This document shows positions 8,653 through 16,284 of a DNA stretch of 64,000 nucleotides, one piece after another. The notes under the pieces were generated by a model that saw only the letters and a program-made list of their open reading frames with translations, made no database searches and was not told the DNA's origin. Position numbers and translations under genes: made by a program. How positions within the stretch are numbered: position 1 is the first letter of the stretch; each line of letters opens with the position of its first letter. This stretch comes from CAWANF01 sp963783355 (GTDB taxonomy: Bacteria; Bacteroidota; Rhodothermia; Balneolales; DATFMH01): NCBI GenBank assembly GCA_963783355.1, contig CAWANF010000001.1, positions 496,001 to 560,000 on the forward strand. Reading direction: 5' to 3'.

Positions 8653-8748
8653 CAGCTCGTCGGGTTCATATCCCGACCGCTGTCGGGTCGGAGGTTTTCC
8701 CGGTTCCCTGGCCCCGCTACTAATTCAAAGGCTTCTGAGGGTTTACTG
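8653..8748 (+). pseudogene. Decayed duplicate of the 3' part of the initiator tRNA and its terminator
   Basis: From 8653 the sequence repeats the tRNA from the D-arm onwards: AGCTCGTCGGGTTCATATCCCGA, then GGTCGGAGGTT, a scrambled T-arm, CCCCGCTACTA and TTCAAAGGCTTCTGAG, in the same order as in the intact gene and its downstream hairpin. An 11-nt insertion (CCGCTGTCGGG) interrupts it, and the acceptor 5' strand and first half of the D-arm are missing, so it cannot fold as a tRNA. A direct repeat of a tRNA 3' end can be left by an integrated element; decay of a tandem tRNA duplication is the simpler explanation. Confidence 0.8.
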
Positions 8749-9204
8749 AGAAACATATTTTGTATTGCTTGTAATATGATGCAGGTTATGAACAATAATA
8801 ACCCGCATTTAATACTCATATCTAAGCGGTGCCTTAAGTTCCCTAAACACAAAATCATTTTTAAATTATTTAGCTATTCCTTCGAAAAGGTATTAATAAA
8901 TCATATGATTTATCGTGTTATCAAAAATAAATGATTATTGTCATGTCTGTTTATGATTGTTATACTCCTGTAAATCATGGAATTATATGGTTTAATGTTT
9001 GGTTTATTGTATTTGAAAATAACTGTTTATTCGTTAAAGAAATAAAACAGGAATAATTGAATAGAATAACCTATTTTGTAATTCTAATATTTGAATTGAA
9101 TTATTCGCAATTAAATTGAATAAATGTATTTATTAATGAATTAATATTAAAACAATAACTTATTGAAAAGAAAGGAAATAAAGGCATAAAATAGATACTG
9201 CTTT
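8749..9204. other. AT-rich intergenic region with a hairpin and a palindrome
   Basis: 456 nt without a recognisable gene, upstream of the symporter. Two structures stand out. The first is an imperfect hairpin at 8779-8808 (ATGC-GGTTAT with ATAACC-GCAT). The second is a perfect 18-bp palindrome at 8896-8913, ATAAATCATATGATTTAT, which has the form of a dimeric repressor operator. Its role is inferred only. The rest is strongly AT-rich with runs of TTGAAT/ATTGAA and no confident promoter match. Confidence 0.5.
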
Positions 9205-10659
9205 ATGAATATTATTGATTTGTCTGTTTTCATCATTTATATGCTTTCGATGTTAGGAATCGGGATCTACTTCTTAAAGAAAAATGAAGGTGCCGATGAT
9301 TATTTCTTAGCCGGAAGAGATATGGGTTTTGTACATATAGGTTTATCAGTCGTGGCTACAGACGTAGGAGGTGGTTTTTCAATAGGATTGGGCGGACTTG
9401 GCTTTGTTATGGGTTTGTCCGGATCCTGGATGTTATTCACTGGTTTAATAGGTGCATGGATTAGTGCCGTATTTTTGATTCCAAAAGTCAAAAATATGTC
9501 GAATGAATTTCGCTTTTTCACTTTTCCTGACCTGTTCGAACATTTTTATGATTCAAAAGTCGCTTTTATCGCAGGTATCATCTCTGCCGTAGGATATATT
9601 GGATTCACTAGTTCTCAGGTTCTTGCCGGAGCCAAACTGGCTGCTGCTTCGTTCATTCAATTAGATATGGAAACAGCTATTCTCATTATGGGAGGAATAA
9701 TCGTATTATATACGTTTATGGGTGGAATGAAGGCCGTGATTTATACGGACACTGTTCAGTGGATTATTTTAATGGTAGGCCTCATTTTCATCGGCGTTCC
9801 AGTATCATATTACGAATTAGGCGGCTGGGCCGTGATATCAAAAGCAATTCCGCCGGAGATGTTTTCCCTGGCAAATATTAGCTGGCAACAACTTGTAAAC
9901 TGGGGGATTACGATTATACCAATCTGGTTTGTCGGAATGACCTTATATCAGCGGATATATGCGAGCAGGGACGAAGAACAGGCGAAAAAAGCGTGGTACC
10001 TGGCCGGACTTTTTGAGTGGCCGATAATGGCTTTTATGGGCGTGTTGCTTGGGCTCTTGGCAAAAGTGGCTGCCATGCAGGGAATGTTTACCTATTTGGG
10101 GCACGAAGGCGTTAATGCAATGGATCCCGAGATGGGTCTGCCGCTGTTACTGCGTACCGTTTTACCTGTTGGCCTTATGGGCATTATGATGTCTGCATAC
10201 TTTTCAGCCATCATGTCGACTGCGGATAGTTGTTTGATCGCGGCTTCCGGGAATGTGATGAGTGATGTTCTGAGCAAGATTTTTAAATGGGATATTGAAC
10301 ACGATGATTTTGTAAAAAAATCTCAAATCATAACCCTGGCTATTGGGGTTATTTCATTGTTATTGGCATCATTCATGAATAATGTCCTGAACCTGATGTT
10401 GTATTCGTATGCCTTCATGGTGTCTGGATTGTTGGTTCCCATAATCGGAGCATTATTTTGGGAAAAAAGTACAGCAACCGGGGCTTTATGGTCGATGATC
10501 GTGGGTGGGGCCACAACCATCTTTTTAAGCGTACAAAACGTATTTTTATTACCCTTTGGCCTGGATGCCAATATATTTGGGATTTTAGCATCACTATTTG
10601 TGTTTGTTTTATTATCGAACGTTACAAATGAAAAAGAACTCGAACTTCAATCGGCTTGA
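9205..10659 (+). CDS. Sodium:solute symporter (SSS family)
   Basis: A 484-residue integral membrane protein with about 13 hydrophobic segments and the SSS family (PF00474) core: GADDYFLAGRDMGF near residue 30, SVVATDVGGGFSIG in TM2, TFMGGMKAVIYTDTVQWII near 175, and MMSAYFSAIMSTADSCLIA near 330. The last is the TM8 sodium-site signature. It should import an organic solute with sodium ions. The solute cannot be read from the sequence, but the genes that follow (acetyltransferase, two racemases and an amidohydrolase) suggest an amino acid or small peptide derivative. First gene of the cluster at 9205-14751. Confidence 0.9.
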   Translation: MNIIDLSVFIIYMLSMLGIGIYFLKKNEGADDYFLAGRDMGFVHIGLSVVATDVGGGFSIGLGGLGFVMGLSGSWMLFTGLIGAWISAVFLIPKVKNMSNEFRFFTFPDLFEHFYDSKVAFIAGIISAVGYIGFTSSQVLAGAKLAAASFIQLDMETAILIMGGIIVLYTFMGGMKAVIYTDTVQWIILMVGLIFIGVPVSYYELGGWAVISKAIPPEMFSLANISWQQLVNWGITIIPIWFVGMTLYQRIYASRDEEQAKKAWYLAGLFEWPIMAFMGVLLGLLAKVAAMQGMFTYLGHEGVNAMDPEMGLPLLLRTVLPVGLMGIMMSAYFSAIMSTADSCLIAASGNVMSDVLSKIFKWDIEHDDFVKKSQIITLAIGVISLLLASFMNNVLNLMLYSYAFMVSGLLVPIIGALFWEKSTATGALWSMIVGGATTIFLSVQNVFLLPFGLDANIFGILASLFVFVLLSNVTNEKELELQSA

Positions 10660-10676
10660 AAATTAAACGGATTAAA

Positions 10677-11120
10677 ATGATTACTTACGATTTTTTAACA
10701 CATGAAAACTATCAGAATGGACCTGTGTCCAAAGAGAAGGTTGCAGACTTTTTATTTGTTCATCTGGATCAGTATGGAGATGAGAAAAAAGATATAATGA
10801 AATGCCTTAATTATGCTTTGGATAATCAGCCGGGCCAGGGAGGATCTGTTCTCGTCGCTAAAGATGGCGATGATATCGTTGGTGCGGTAATTATTAACAA
10901 GACCGGGATGAGCGGATATATTCCGGAAAATATTCTTGTTTATATTGCAGTAAATCGACAATATCGTGGAAAAGGTATCGGAAAAGAACTCATGGAGAGA
11001 ACCATTCAACATACTGAAGGTGCTATTGCATTGCATGTTGAACCAGATAATCCTGCTAAATTTCTGTATGAAAAGTATGGATTCACTAATAAATATCTTG
11101 AGATGAGGTTAACTAAATAA
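10677..11120 (+). CDS. GNAT-family N-acetyltransferase
   Basis: A 147-residue protein from the ATG at 10677. An in-frame TTG at 10656, overlapping the symporter's stop codon, would add seven residues (MKIKRIK) but is less likely as a start. GNAT features: a strand VLVAKDGDDIVGAVIINK, then the acetyl-CoA pyrophosphate loop RQYRGKGIGKELMER (RxxGxG), and a C-terminal NPAKFLYEKYGFTNK that matches the family's motif B. It would acetylate an amine; the acceptor is unknown. It sits between the symporter and the racemase with almost no spacing, so it is probably co-transcribed with them. Confidence 0.88.
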   Translation: MITYDFLTHENYQNGPVSKEKVADFLFVHLDQYGDEKKDIMKCLNYALDNQPGQGGSVLVAKDGDDIVGAVIINKTGMSGYIPENILVYIAVNRQYRGKGIGKELMERTIQHTEGAIALHVEPDNPAKFLYEKYGFTNKYLEMRLTK

Positions 11121-11122
11121 CC

Positions 11123-12193
11123 ATGGCTTATCTGAAATTTTACAGGGAGAAATTGAATCATAATTTCAATTTCCTTAATGAACTGTTCAAAGAAAACAAT
11201 ATAAAATGGGGTGTAACCACAAAGATATTATGTGGTTACGAGGATTATTTGAGAGAGGTGATCAATCTGGGGCCTTCAGAGATTCAGGACTCCAGGGTAA
11301 GTAATCTTAAAATGATCAAAAAGATCAACCCGGATATCCGAACCGTTTACATTAAACCGCCGCCAAAAGAATCGATCGGCGATGTGGTCAAATATGCCAA
11401 TGTCAGTCTCAATACGGAATTGTCTACAATTAAGATGATTTCGAAAGAGGCGGTAAAACAAAAACGTCATCATGATATCATCATCATGATAGAAATGGGG
11501 GATCTTCGTGAAGGAGTGATGCGGGAAGATTTGCTGCATTTCTACGGTGAGATATTTGAATTGCCGAACATTTCGGTGATCGGGCTCGGAACGAATCTGA
11601 ATTGTCTGCACGGGGTAATGCCGAGCAGCGATAAACTGATACAATTATCTCTGTACAAACAACTTATTGAGTTAAAGTTTAAGAAAGATATTCCGTTGGT
11701 TTCCGGTGGGACGACTGTCACCATTCCATTATTGCTTCGCAAAGAACTTCCGAAAGGAGTGAATCATTTCAGAGTGGGAGAAGCTCTGTATTTCGGAATT
11801 AATCTGTTTACGATGGAAACGATTGAAGGCATGGAATCAGGTGTTTTCGAATTATTCACTCAGATTATCGAAATTAATGAAAAACCAATGGTCCCGAGCG
11901 GACAACTGGGAGTGACCCCGCACGGTGAAGCCGCTGAAATAGATGAAGATCTTTACGGGCAAACCCATTACCGAGCAATCGTTGATATAGGTTATCTGGA
12001 TATCAACCCGGAATACCTCATGCCAACGGACAAAAATATGAATATCGTAGACGCCAGCTCCGATATGCTGGTCATTGATGTTGGAGAAAATAATCAGAAA
12101 TTTAAAGTCGGGGATTTAATAAATTTCCAACTCAAGTATATGGGAGCTCTTGGAATAATGAATTCTAGCTATATCGATAAAATTGTTGAATAA
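11123..12193 (+). CDS. Alanine/ornithine racemase-family PLP enzyme (ornithine-racemase-like)
   Basis: A 356-residue fold-type III PLP protein. The probable Schiff-base Lys is K34 in GVTTKILCGY, which resembles the VTK-x-x-CG motif of Clostridium ornithine racemase (Orr), not the KAxAYGHG motif of alanine racemase. Other visible elements are EMGDLREGVM, GLGTNLNCLHG, SGGTTVTIPLL and RVGEALYFG, the last near the usual phosphate-binding region. It should racemise a basic or other amino acid. The gene starts 2 nt after the GNAT stop and is followed after 20 nt by the M20 hydrolase. Ornithine is the best-known substrate of the group, but lysine or others are possible. Confidence 0.82.
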   Translation: MAYLKFYREKLNHNFNFLNELFKENNIKWGVTTKILCGYEDYLREVINLGPSEIQDSRVSNLKMIKKINPDIRTVYIKPPPKESIGDVVKYANVSLNTELSTIKMISKEAVKQKRHHDIIIMIEMGDLREGVMREDLLHFYGEIFELPNISVIGLGTNLNCLHGVMPSSDKLIQLSLYKQLIELKFKKDIPLVSGGTTVTIPLLLRKELPKGVNHFRVGEALYFGINLFTMETIEGMESGVFELFTQIIEINEKPMVPSGQLGVTPHGEAAEIDEDLYGQTHYRAIVDIGYLDINPEYLMPTDKNMNIVDASSDMLVIDVGENNQKFKVGDLINFQLKYMGALGIMNSSYIDKIVE

Positions 12194-12213
12194 AGCTGAA
12201 TCAAAATCTTTAT

Positions 12214-13389
12214 ATGGCGAAAAAAGAAAATACAGGTGAGTTTTTAACAGAAATATTACCGGAGTTACAATCTTTACGGCACGAAATACATCAACACCCG
12301 GAAACGGCCGGAAAAGAAAAAAAGACAGCGAAACGTATCACCTCGTTTCTTGAAAAATTAAAACCGGACAATATTATTTCAGGAATCGGTGGTAATGGCT
12401 TAATTGCAGAATTTGACAGTGGAAAAGAAGGCCCTGTAGTTTTGTTTCGGAGTGAATTAGATGCTTTGCCTATTCGTGAGACTTGTGAGGTTTCTTATAA
12501 GTCTGAAGAGGATGGGGTGTCCCACAAATGCGGACACGACGGGCACATGGCGATCTTATGCGGATTCAGTAAGATGGTTAGCCAGTTTCGTCCTAAAAGA
12601 GGGAAAATACAGGTTCTTTTTCAGCCCGCAGAAGAAACAGGTGAAGGCGCGCATTGGATGCTCGACGACGAGAAAATCAAAAAAATCAAACCCGACTATA
12701 TTTTTGCATTGCATAATGTTCCGGGATTTGAAAAAAGCCAGGTTATTACCCGAAAAAATATTTTCTCATCCGCTTCGGTGGGCATGATAATACGTTTGAA
12801 AGGGATGACATCCCACGCTTCGCATCCTGAAAACGGTAAAAATCCTGCTTTGGCGATGTCCCACATTATAGAACATTTAATAGCATTGCCTCAGCTAACC
12901 ACTTCTTTCGATGAATCTGCCTTAGTGACCATTATTCATGCAAAACTTGGTGAAATTGCTTTCGGAACCTCTCCGGGTTATGCTGAAGTTATGGCAACAC
13001 TGCGGGCTCATGAAAACAGCACATTAAATAAATTGACCAAAGAAGCTGAACGAATAGCAAAGAAAACGGCAGAGCTGCATCAATTGGATGTGGAAGTAGA
13101 ACGGACACAGAAATTTGAAGCGACAGTGAACGACGAAAAATGTGTTGATTGGATTGAGAATGCTGCAAAGGCTATTTCAGCCGACTTCCGGCTGCTCGAT
13201 CAGCCCTTTTCATGGTCGGAGGACTTTGGACGCTTTACGAGCGTTTTTAAAGGCGCAATGTTTGGTTTGGGCTCAGGGAAAAAACAACCACAGCTTCATC
13301 ATTCTGATTATGATTTCCCTGATGACATTATTGAAACCGGCGTGATGATGTTTTACAACCTTGTTGATCAGATATTTAATAGGAAGTAG
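12214..13389 (+). CDS. M20-family amidohydrolase (amino-acid N-acyl hydrolase type)
   Basis: A 391-residue metal-dependent hydrolase. The zinc-site motifs are in the usual order: LRHEIHQHPE near residue 22, FRSELDALPIRE near 80, HKCGHDGHMAILCGF near 108 (ligand Cys and His), FQPAEETGEGA near 140 (catalytic Glu), LHNVPG near 168, and LHHSDYDFPDD near 365. This is the M20D/HipO-like pattern of hippurate, N-acetyl-amino-acid and IAA-amino-acid hydrolases. No signal peptide is seen, so it works in the cytoplasm, probably on what the symporter brings in. Its TAG stop codon is inside the first unit of the heptamer array that follows. Confidence 0.9.
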   Translation: MAKKENTGEFLTEILPELQSLRHEIHQHPETAGKEKKTAKRITSFLEKLKPDNIISGIGGNGLIAEFDSGKEGPVVLFRSELDALPIRETCEVSYKSEEDGVSHKCGHDGHMAILCGFSKMVSQFRPKRGKIQVLFQPAEETGEGAHWMLDDEKIKKIKPDYIFALHNVPGFEKSQVITRKNIFSSASVGMIIRLKGMTSHASHPENGKNPALAMSHIIEHLIALPQLTTSFDESALVTIIHAKLGEIAFGTSPGYAEVMATLRAHENSTLNKLTKEAERIAKKTAELHQLDVEVERTQKFEATVNDEKCVDWIENAAKAISADFRLLDQPFSWSEDFGRFTSVFKGAMFGLGSGKKQPQLHHSDYDFPDDIIETGVMMFYNLVDQIFNRK

Positions 13390-13455
13390 TGAGTAGTGAG
13401 TAGTGAGTAGTGAGTAGTGAGTAGTGAGTAGTGAGTAGTGAGTAGTGAGTAGTGA
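13386..13455. repeat. Perfect heptanucleotide tandem repeat, ten copies of GTAGTGA
   Basis: Exactly ten uninterrupted GTAGTGA units (70 nt). The stop codon of the M20 gene (TAG, 13387-13389) is part of the first unit. Read in the sense of that gene each unit holds TAG and TGA, so all three frames are closed many times over. The complement strand has no stop codon in this array and so yields a spurious low-complexity reading. Length variation by slippage is expected. Confidence 0.97.
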
Positions 13456-13575
13456 TTGCCCAATAGTCTCACAAAAAACTCGGCGGGGATATCCTTTAAT
13501 CCGATTAATCGGGTTTGTTCATTAAAGTGTGTATTTATACAAAACAGACATTTAATAATTTGAAATAAAACGACC

Positions 13576-14751
13576 ATGTTTGAAACGTCCTATCTCGAAA
13601 TCAGTAAAACAGCTTTAAAGAACAATCTGGATTATTTAAGAGGGCGAATTGGGAAGGACGTTGTATTTTCATCCGTTATAAAAGGGAATGCCTACGGACA
13701 TGGAATAGAACACTTTCTGCCGATCGCCGAACAGTGTGGGGTAAAACATTTTTCTGTTTTCAGCGCTCACGAAGCCTTACGTGCCAGCCGGTGCAAGAAA
13801 ACAAAATCTGATATCATGATTATGGGTATCATCGATAATGATGAATTAGAGTGGGCTATATTGCATAATGTCTCCTTTTTTGTTTTTGAGATGGACCGAT
13901 TGAAGGCGGCCGTTAAAACGGCCCGTAAACTTAAAAAGAAAGCACGGATTCACATACACCTCGAAACCGGATTTCACCGGATGGGGTTTGAATCGGAGCA
14001 GCTCGAAGAAGTAGCCAATTACGTTAAGAGAAATCGAAAGTACCTGGAATACGATGGTATCAGTACACATTATGCGGGTGCAGAGAGTGTGAGCAATTAC
14101 CTGAGAGTTAAAACTCAAATAGAGCGTTATAATGAGAGGGCATCCTGGTTTGAAGAACAGGGAATTGAGCCAAAACACCATCATACAGCATGTTCATCGG
14201 CTGTTTTGAATTATCCGGAGACGATTATGGACATGGTGCGTGTGGGCATTGCGCAATATGGATTCTGGCCGAACCAGGAAACGTTCATGAAGAATATGAA
14301 AAATGAGCTCATCGAATCGGTTCAAAATAAAACACATTTCGACGATCCCCTTAAGAGAATTATTAGCTGGAAAAGCAAAGTTATGAATATTAAGGAAGTG
14401 GAAGCCGGTGAATTTGTCGGATATGGCATGTCGTACATGACGACCCGAAGTGAACGCCTGGCCGCTGTCCCGGTAGGATATGCGCATGGTTTCAGCAGGA
14501 GCCTGAGTAACATCGGGAAGGTATTGATCAGGGGGAAACGCGCCCGGGTTGTCGGTTTTGTGAATATGAATGCCTTGATGATTGATGTTACCGATATTCC
14601 TCATGCCAGAAAAGGGGATGAGGTTGTGTTGATTGGGAAACAAAAAAATGACGAGATCAGCGTGGCTTCTTTCTCGGAATTAAGCAGCCATTTGAATTAT
14701 GAACTGCTGACGCGCCTGCCCTCGAATATTCCCAGGATAGTTGTGGAATGA
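13576..14751 (+). CDS. alr: Alanine racemase
   Basis: A 391-residue PLP enzyme that interconverts L- and D-alanine, feeding D-Ala to peptidoglycan. The Schiff-base Lys is K36 in VIKGNAYGHG. The second catalytic residue is the Tyr in EFVGYGMSYMT near residue 280. AAVPVGYAHGFSR and VGFVNMNALMIDVTD are the C-terminal beta-domain signatures. The gene starts about 120 nt after the heptamer array, so it may have its own promoter, but it continues the run of amino acid genes. A broad-spectrum racemase cannot be excluded. After it comes the repeat array. Confidence 0.93.
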   Translation: MFETSYLEISKTALKNNLDYLRGRIGKDVVFSSVIKGNAYGHGIEHFLPIAEQCGVKHFSVFSAHEALRASRCKKTKSDIMIMGIIDNDELEWAILHNVSFFVFEMDRLKAAVKTARKLKKKARIHIHLETGFHRMGFESEQLEEVANYVKRNRKYLEYDGISTHYAGAESVSNYLRVKTQIERYNERASWFEEQGIEPKHHHTACSSAVLNYPETIMDMVRVGIAQYGFWPNQETFMKNMKNELIESVQNKTHFDDPLKRIISWKSKVMNIKEVEAGEFVGYGMSYMTTRSERLAAVPVGYAHGFSRSLSNIGKVLIRGKRARVVGFVNMNALMIDVTDIPHARKGDEVVLIGKQKNDEISVASFSELSSHLNYELLTRLPSNIPRIVVE

Positions 14752-14806
14752 GGTTGAAGCTTTTACGGATGAAATGCTGAGTGGCTATGAAACGCACATC
14801 ATACAC

Positions 14807-16184
14807 TCATTCCGGCCTGCAAGCCGGCAAAATCCATAGGTGTCATTGCGATCCCGGCTGATGTCGGGAGAAGCAATCTCCCTGCGTTGGGATGCCGTGC
14901 CGGTGTTGGGAGATCCCGGATATTTCAAAAAAGCGAAATTCCGGGATGACGTCGCTGGGGAGTGTTTATGGCACTCATAAACAACATTATGGCTCCTAAA
15001 CCACAGTACACGTCATTCCGGCCGGGGAGCCTGCAAAATCCATAGGTGTCATTGCGATCCCGACTTTTGTCGGGAGAAGCAATCTCCTGGCGTTGGATGC
15101 TGTGCCGGTGTTCGGAGATCCCGGATATTTCAAAAAGCGAAATTCCGGGATGACGGCGTTGGGGAGTGTTTATGGCACTCATAAACAACATTATGGTTCC
15201 TAAACCACATTACACGTCATTCCGGCCGGGGAGCCGGAATCTCCTGGCGTTGGTTGTTCTCCTGTGTTCGGAGGTCCCGGATATTTCAAAAAGCGAAATT
15301 CCGGGATGACGACGTTGGGTGAGTGGGATGAAGTTATATTTTTTTACTCATTAAGCCTGCTCTCCACATAATGATTGCCACAAATCTTCGAGATCCGGAT
15401 TAAACTTCAGAATCAATTCCCATTTCCATTGCCGTTTCCATTTTTTTATTTGTTTTTCTCGTTTTATTGCCTCTCCGATTGTTGAATAACATTCAAAATA
15501 AATAAATTTTGTGACCCTGTAATGACTTGTAAAATGACTACCTGTTAAATGTCTATGCTTCCATATTCGTGGACAAAGCTCTGATGTCACTCCTGTATAG
15601 AGTACCGTGTGATATTTATTGGTTACTATGTATACATATCCGCCCCATTCCATTATTAATGATGACCTGGCTGAATGCTGTTACTTACAATTCTTTTTTT
15701 ACGTTCGGAGATCCCGCATCTGGGTGCGGGATGACGGCGTTGGGGAGTGGAGGAGAAACTTTTAAACTAAATTGAGGACGACAAACGAAAGAATAACGTC
15801 ATTCCGGCCGGGGAGCCGGAATCTCCCCACGTTGGTTGTTCTGCCTGTGTTCGGAGATCCCGCATCTGAGTGCGGGATGACGGCGTTGGGGAGTGTTTAT
15901 GGCACTCAGAAACAACATTATGGCCCCTAAACCACATTACACGTCATTCCGGCCGGGGAGCCGGAATCTCCCCACGTTGGTTGTTCTGCCTGTGTTCGGA
16001 GATCCCGCATCTGAGTGCGGGATGACGGCGTTGGGGAGTGTTTATGGCACTCAGAAACAACATTATGGCCCCTAAACCACATTACACGTCATTCCGGCCG
16101 GGGAACCGGAATCTCCCCACGTTGGAAGCAGTGCCTGTGTTCGGAGGTCCCGGATATTTCACCGGGCGAAATTCCGGGATGACG
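14807..16184. repeat. Array of composite palindromic (REPIN-like) repeats around a GIY-YIG gene
   Basis: Six units and one half unit: A 14807-14951, B 15011-15154, C 15215-15311, half D 15701-15736, E 15797-15882, F 15942-16027 and G 16087-16184. A full unit opens with CGTCATTCC and closes with its near-inverse GGGATGACG, so its ends are inverted. It holds a first hairpin (ATTCCGGC/GCCGGAAT) and a second with a variable loop (ATCCCGCA/TGCGGGAT, or ATCCCGG/CCGGGAT). Units A and B carry an extra palindromic module with GTCATTGCGATCCCG and AGCAATCTCC. Units are joined by conserved 59-60 nt linkers with their own hairpin (GTTTATGgcactCATAAAC). Neighbouring units are nearly identical, E and F especially. 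Short reading frames in this stretch are products of the repeats. Confidence 0.9.
15351..15653 (-). CDS. Small GIY-YIG nuclease-family protein
   Basis: A 100-residue protein that is essentially one GIY-YIG domain: GYVYIVTNK as the GIY strand, VLYTGVTS as a YTG variant of the YIG strand, the helix Arg in CPRIWKHRH, and the C-terminal KREKQIKKWKRQWKWELI, where the Glu could be the metal ligand. The tail NPDLEDLW is typical of the UPF0213/YhbQ-like group. Such domains cut DNA in homing endonucleases and UvrC, but the cellular role of the stand-alone short proteins is unsettled. The gene lies inside the palindromic repeat array, splitting it between unit C and half unit D, and no other gene is nearby. 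Confidence 0.87.
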   Translation of the reverse strand: MEWGGYVYIVTNKYHTVLYTGVTSELCPRIWKHRHLTGSHFTSHYRVTKFIYFECYSTIGEAIKREKQIKKWKRQWKWELILKFNPDLEDLWQSLCGEQA

Positions 16185-16238
16185 AGATTGGGGAGTGTTT
16201 ATAGTGCCCATAAACAACATTTACGGTGCATAAAAAAA

Positions 16239-16266
16239 GCCCCGGGTCGAAACCCGGGGCTTTTTT
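16239..16266. terminator. Strong bidirectional terminator
   Basis: A perfect 9-bp GC-rich stem (GCCCCGGGT/ACCCGGGGC) with loop CGAA, an A run on the left and T6 on the right. It closes the first susC-susD transcript on the minus strand and separates it from the repeat array. Confidence 0.95.
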
Positions 16267-16284
16267 GTTAATACGATGTAATAT

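Noticed and set aside
13368..13577. Minus-strand reading with LLTTHYS repeats
   Set aside because: It is the complement of the GTAGTGA heptamer array, which has no stop codons on that strand.
14925..15191. Open reading frame of 88 codons on the minus strand
   Set aside because: It is a translation of two copies of the palindromic repeat and linker; the same peptide stretch appears twice because the DNA repeats.
14807..16184. Possible CRISPR array
   Set aside because: Units are 86-145 nt, joined by linkers that are identical and not unique spacers, and no cas gene is present.
15893..16271. Two similar plus-strand reading frames of 60 and 77 codons
   Set aside because: Both read through units F and G of the repeat array in the same frame; no ribosome site and no protein family.
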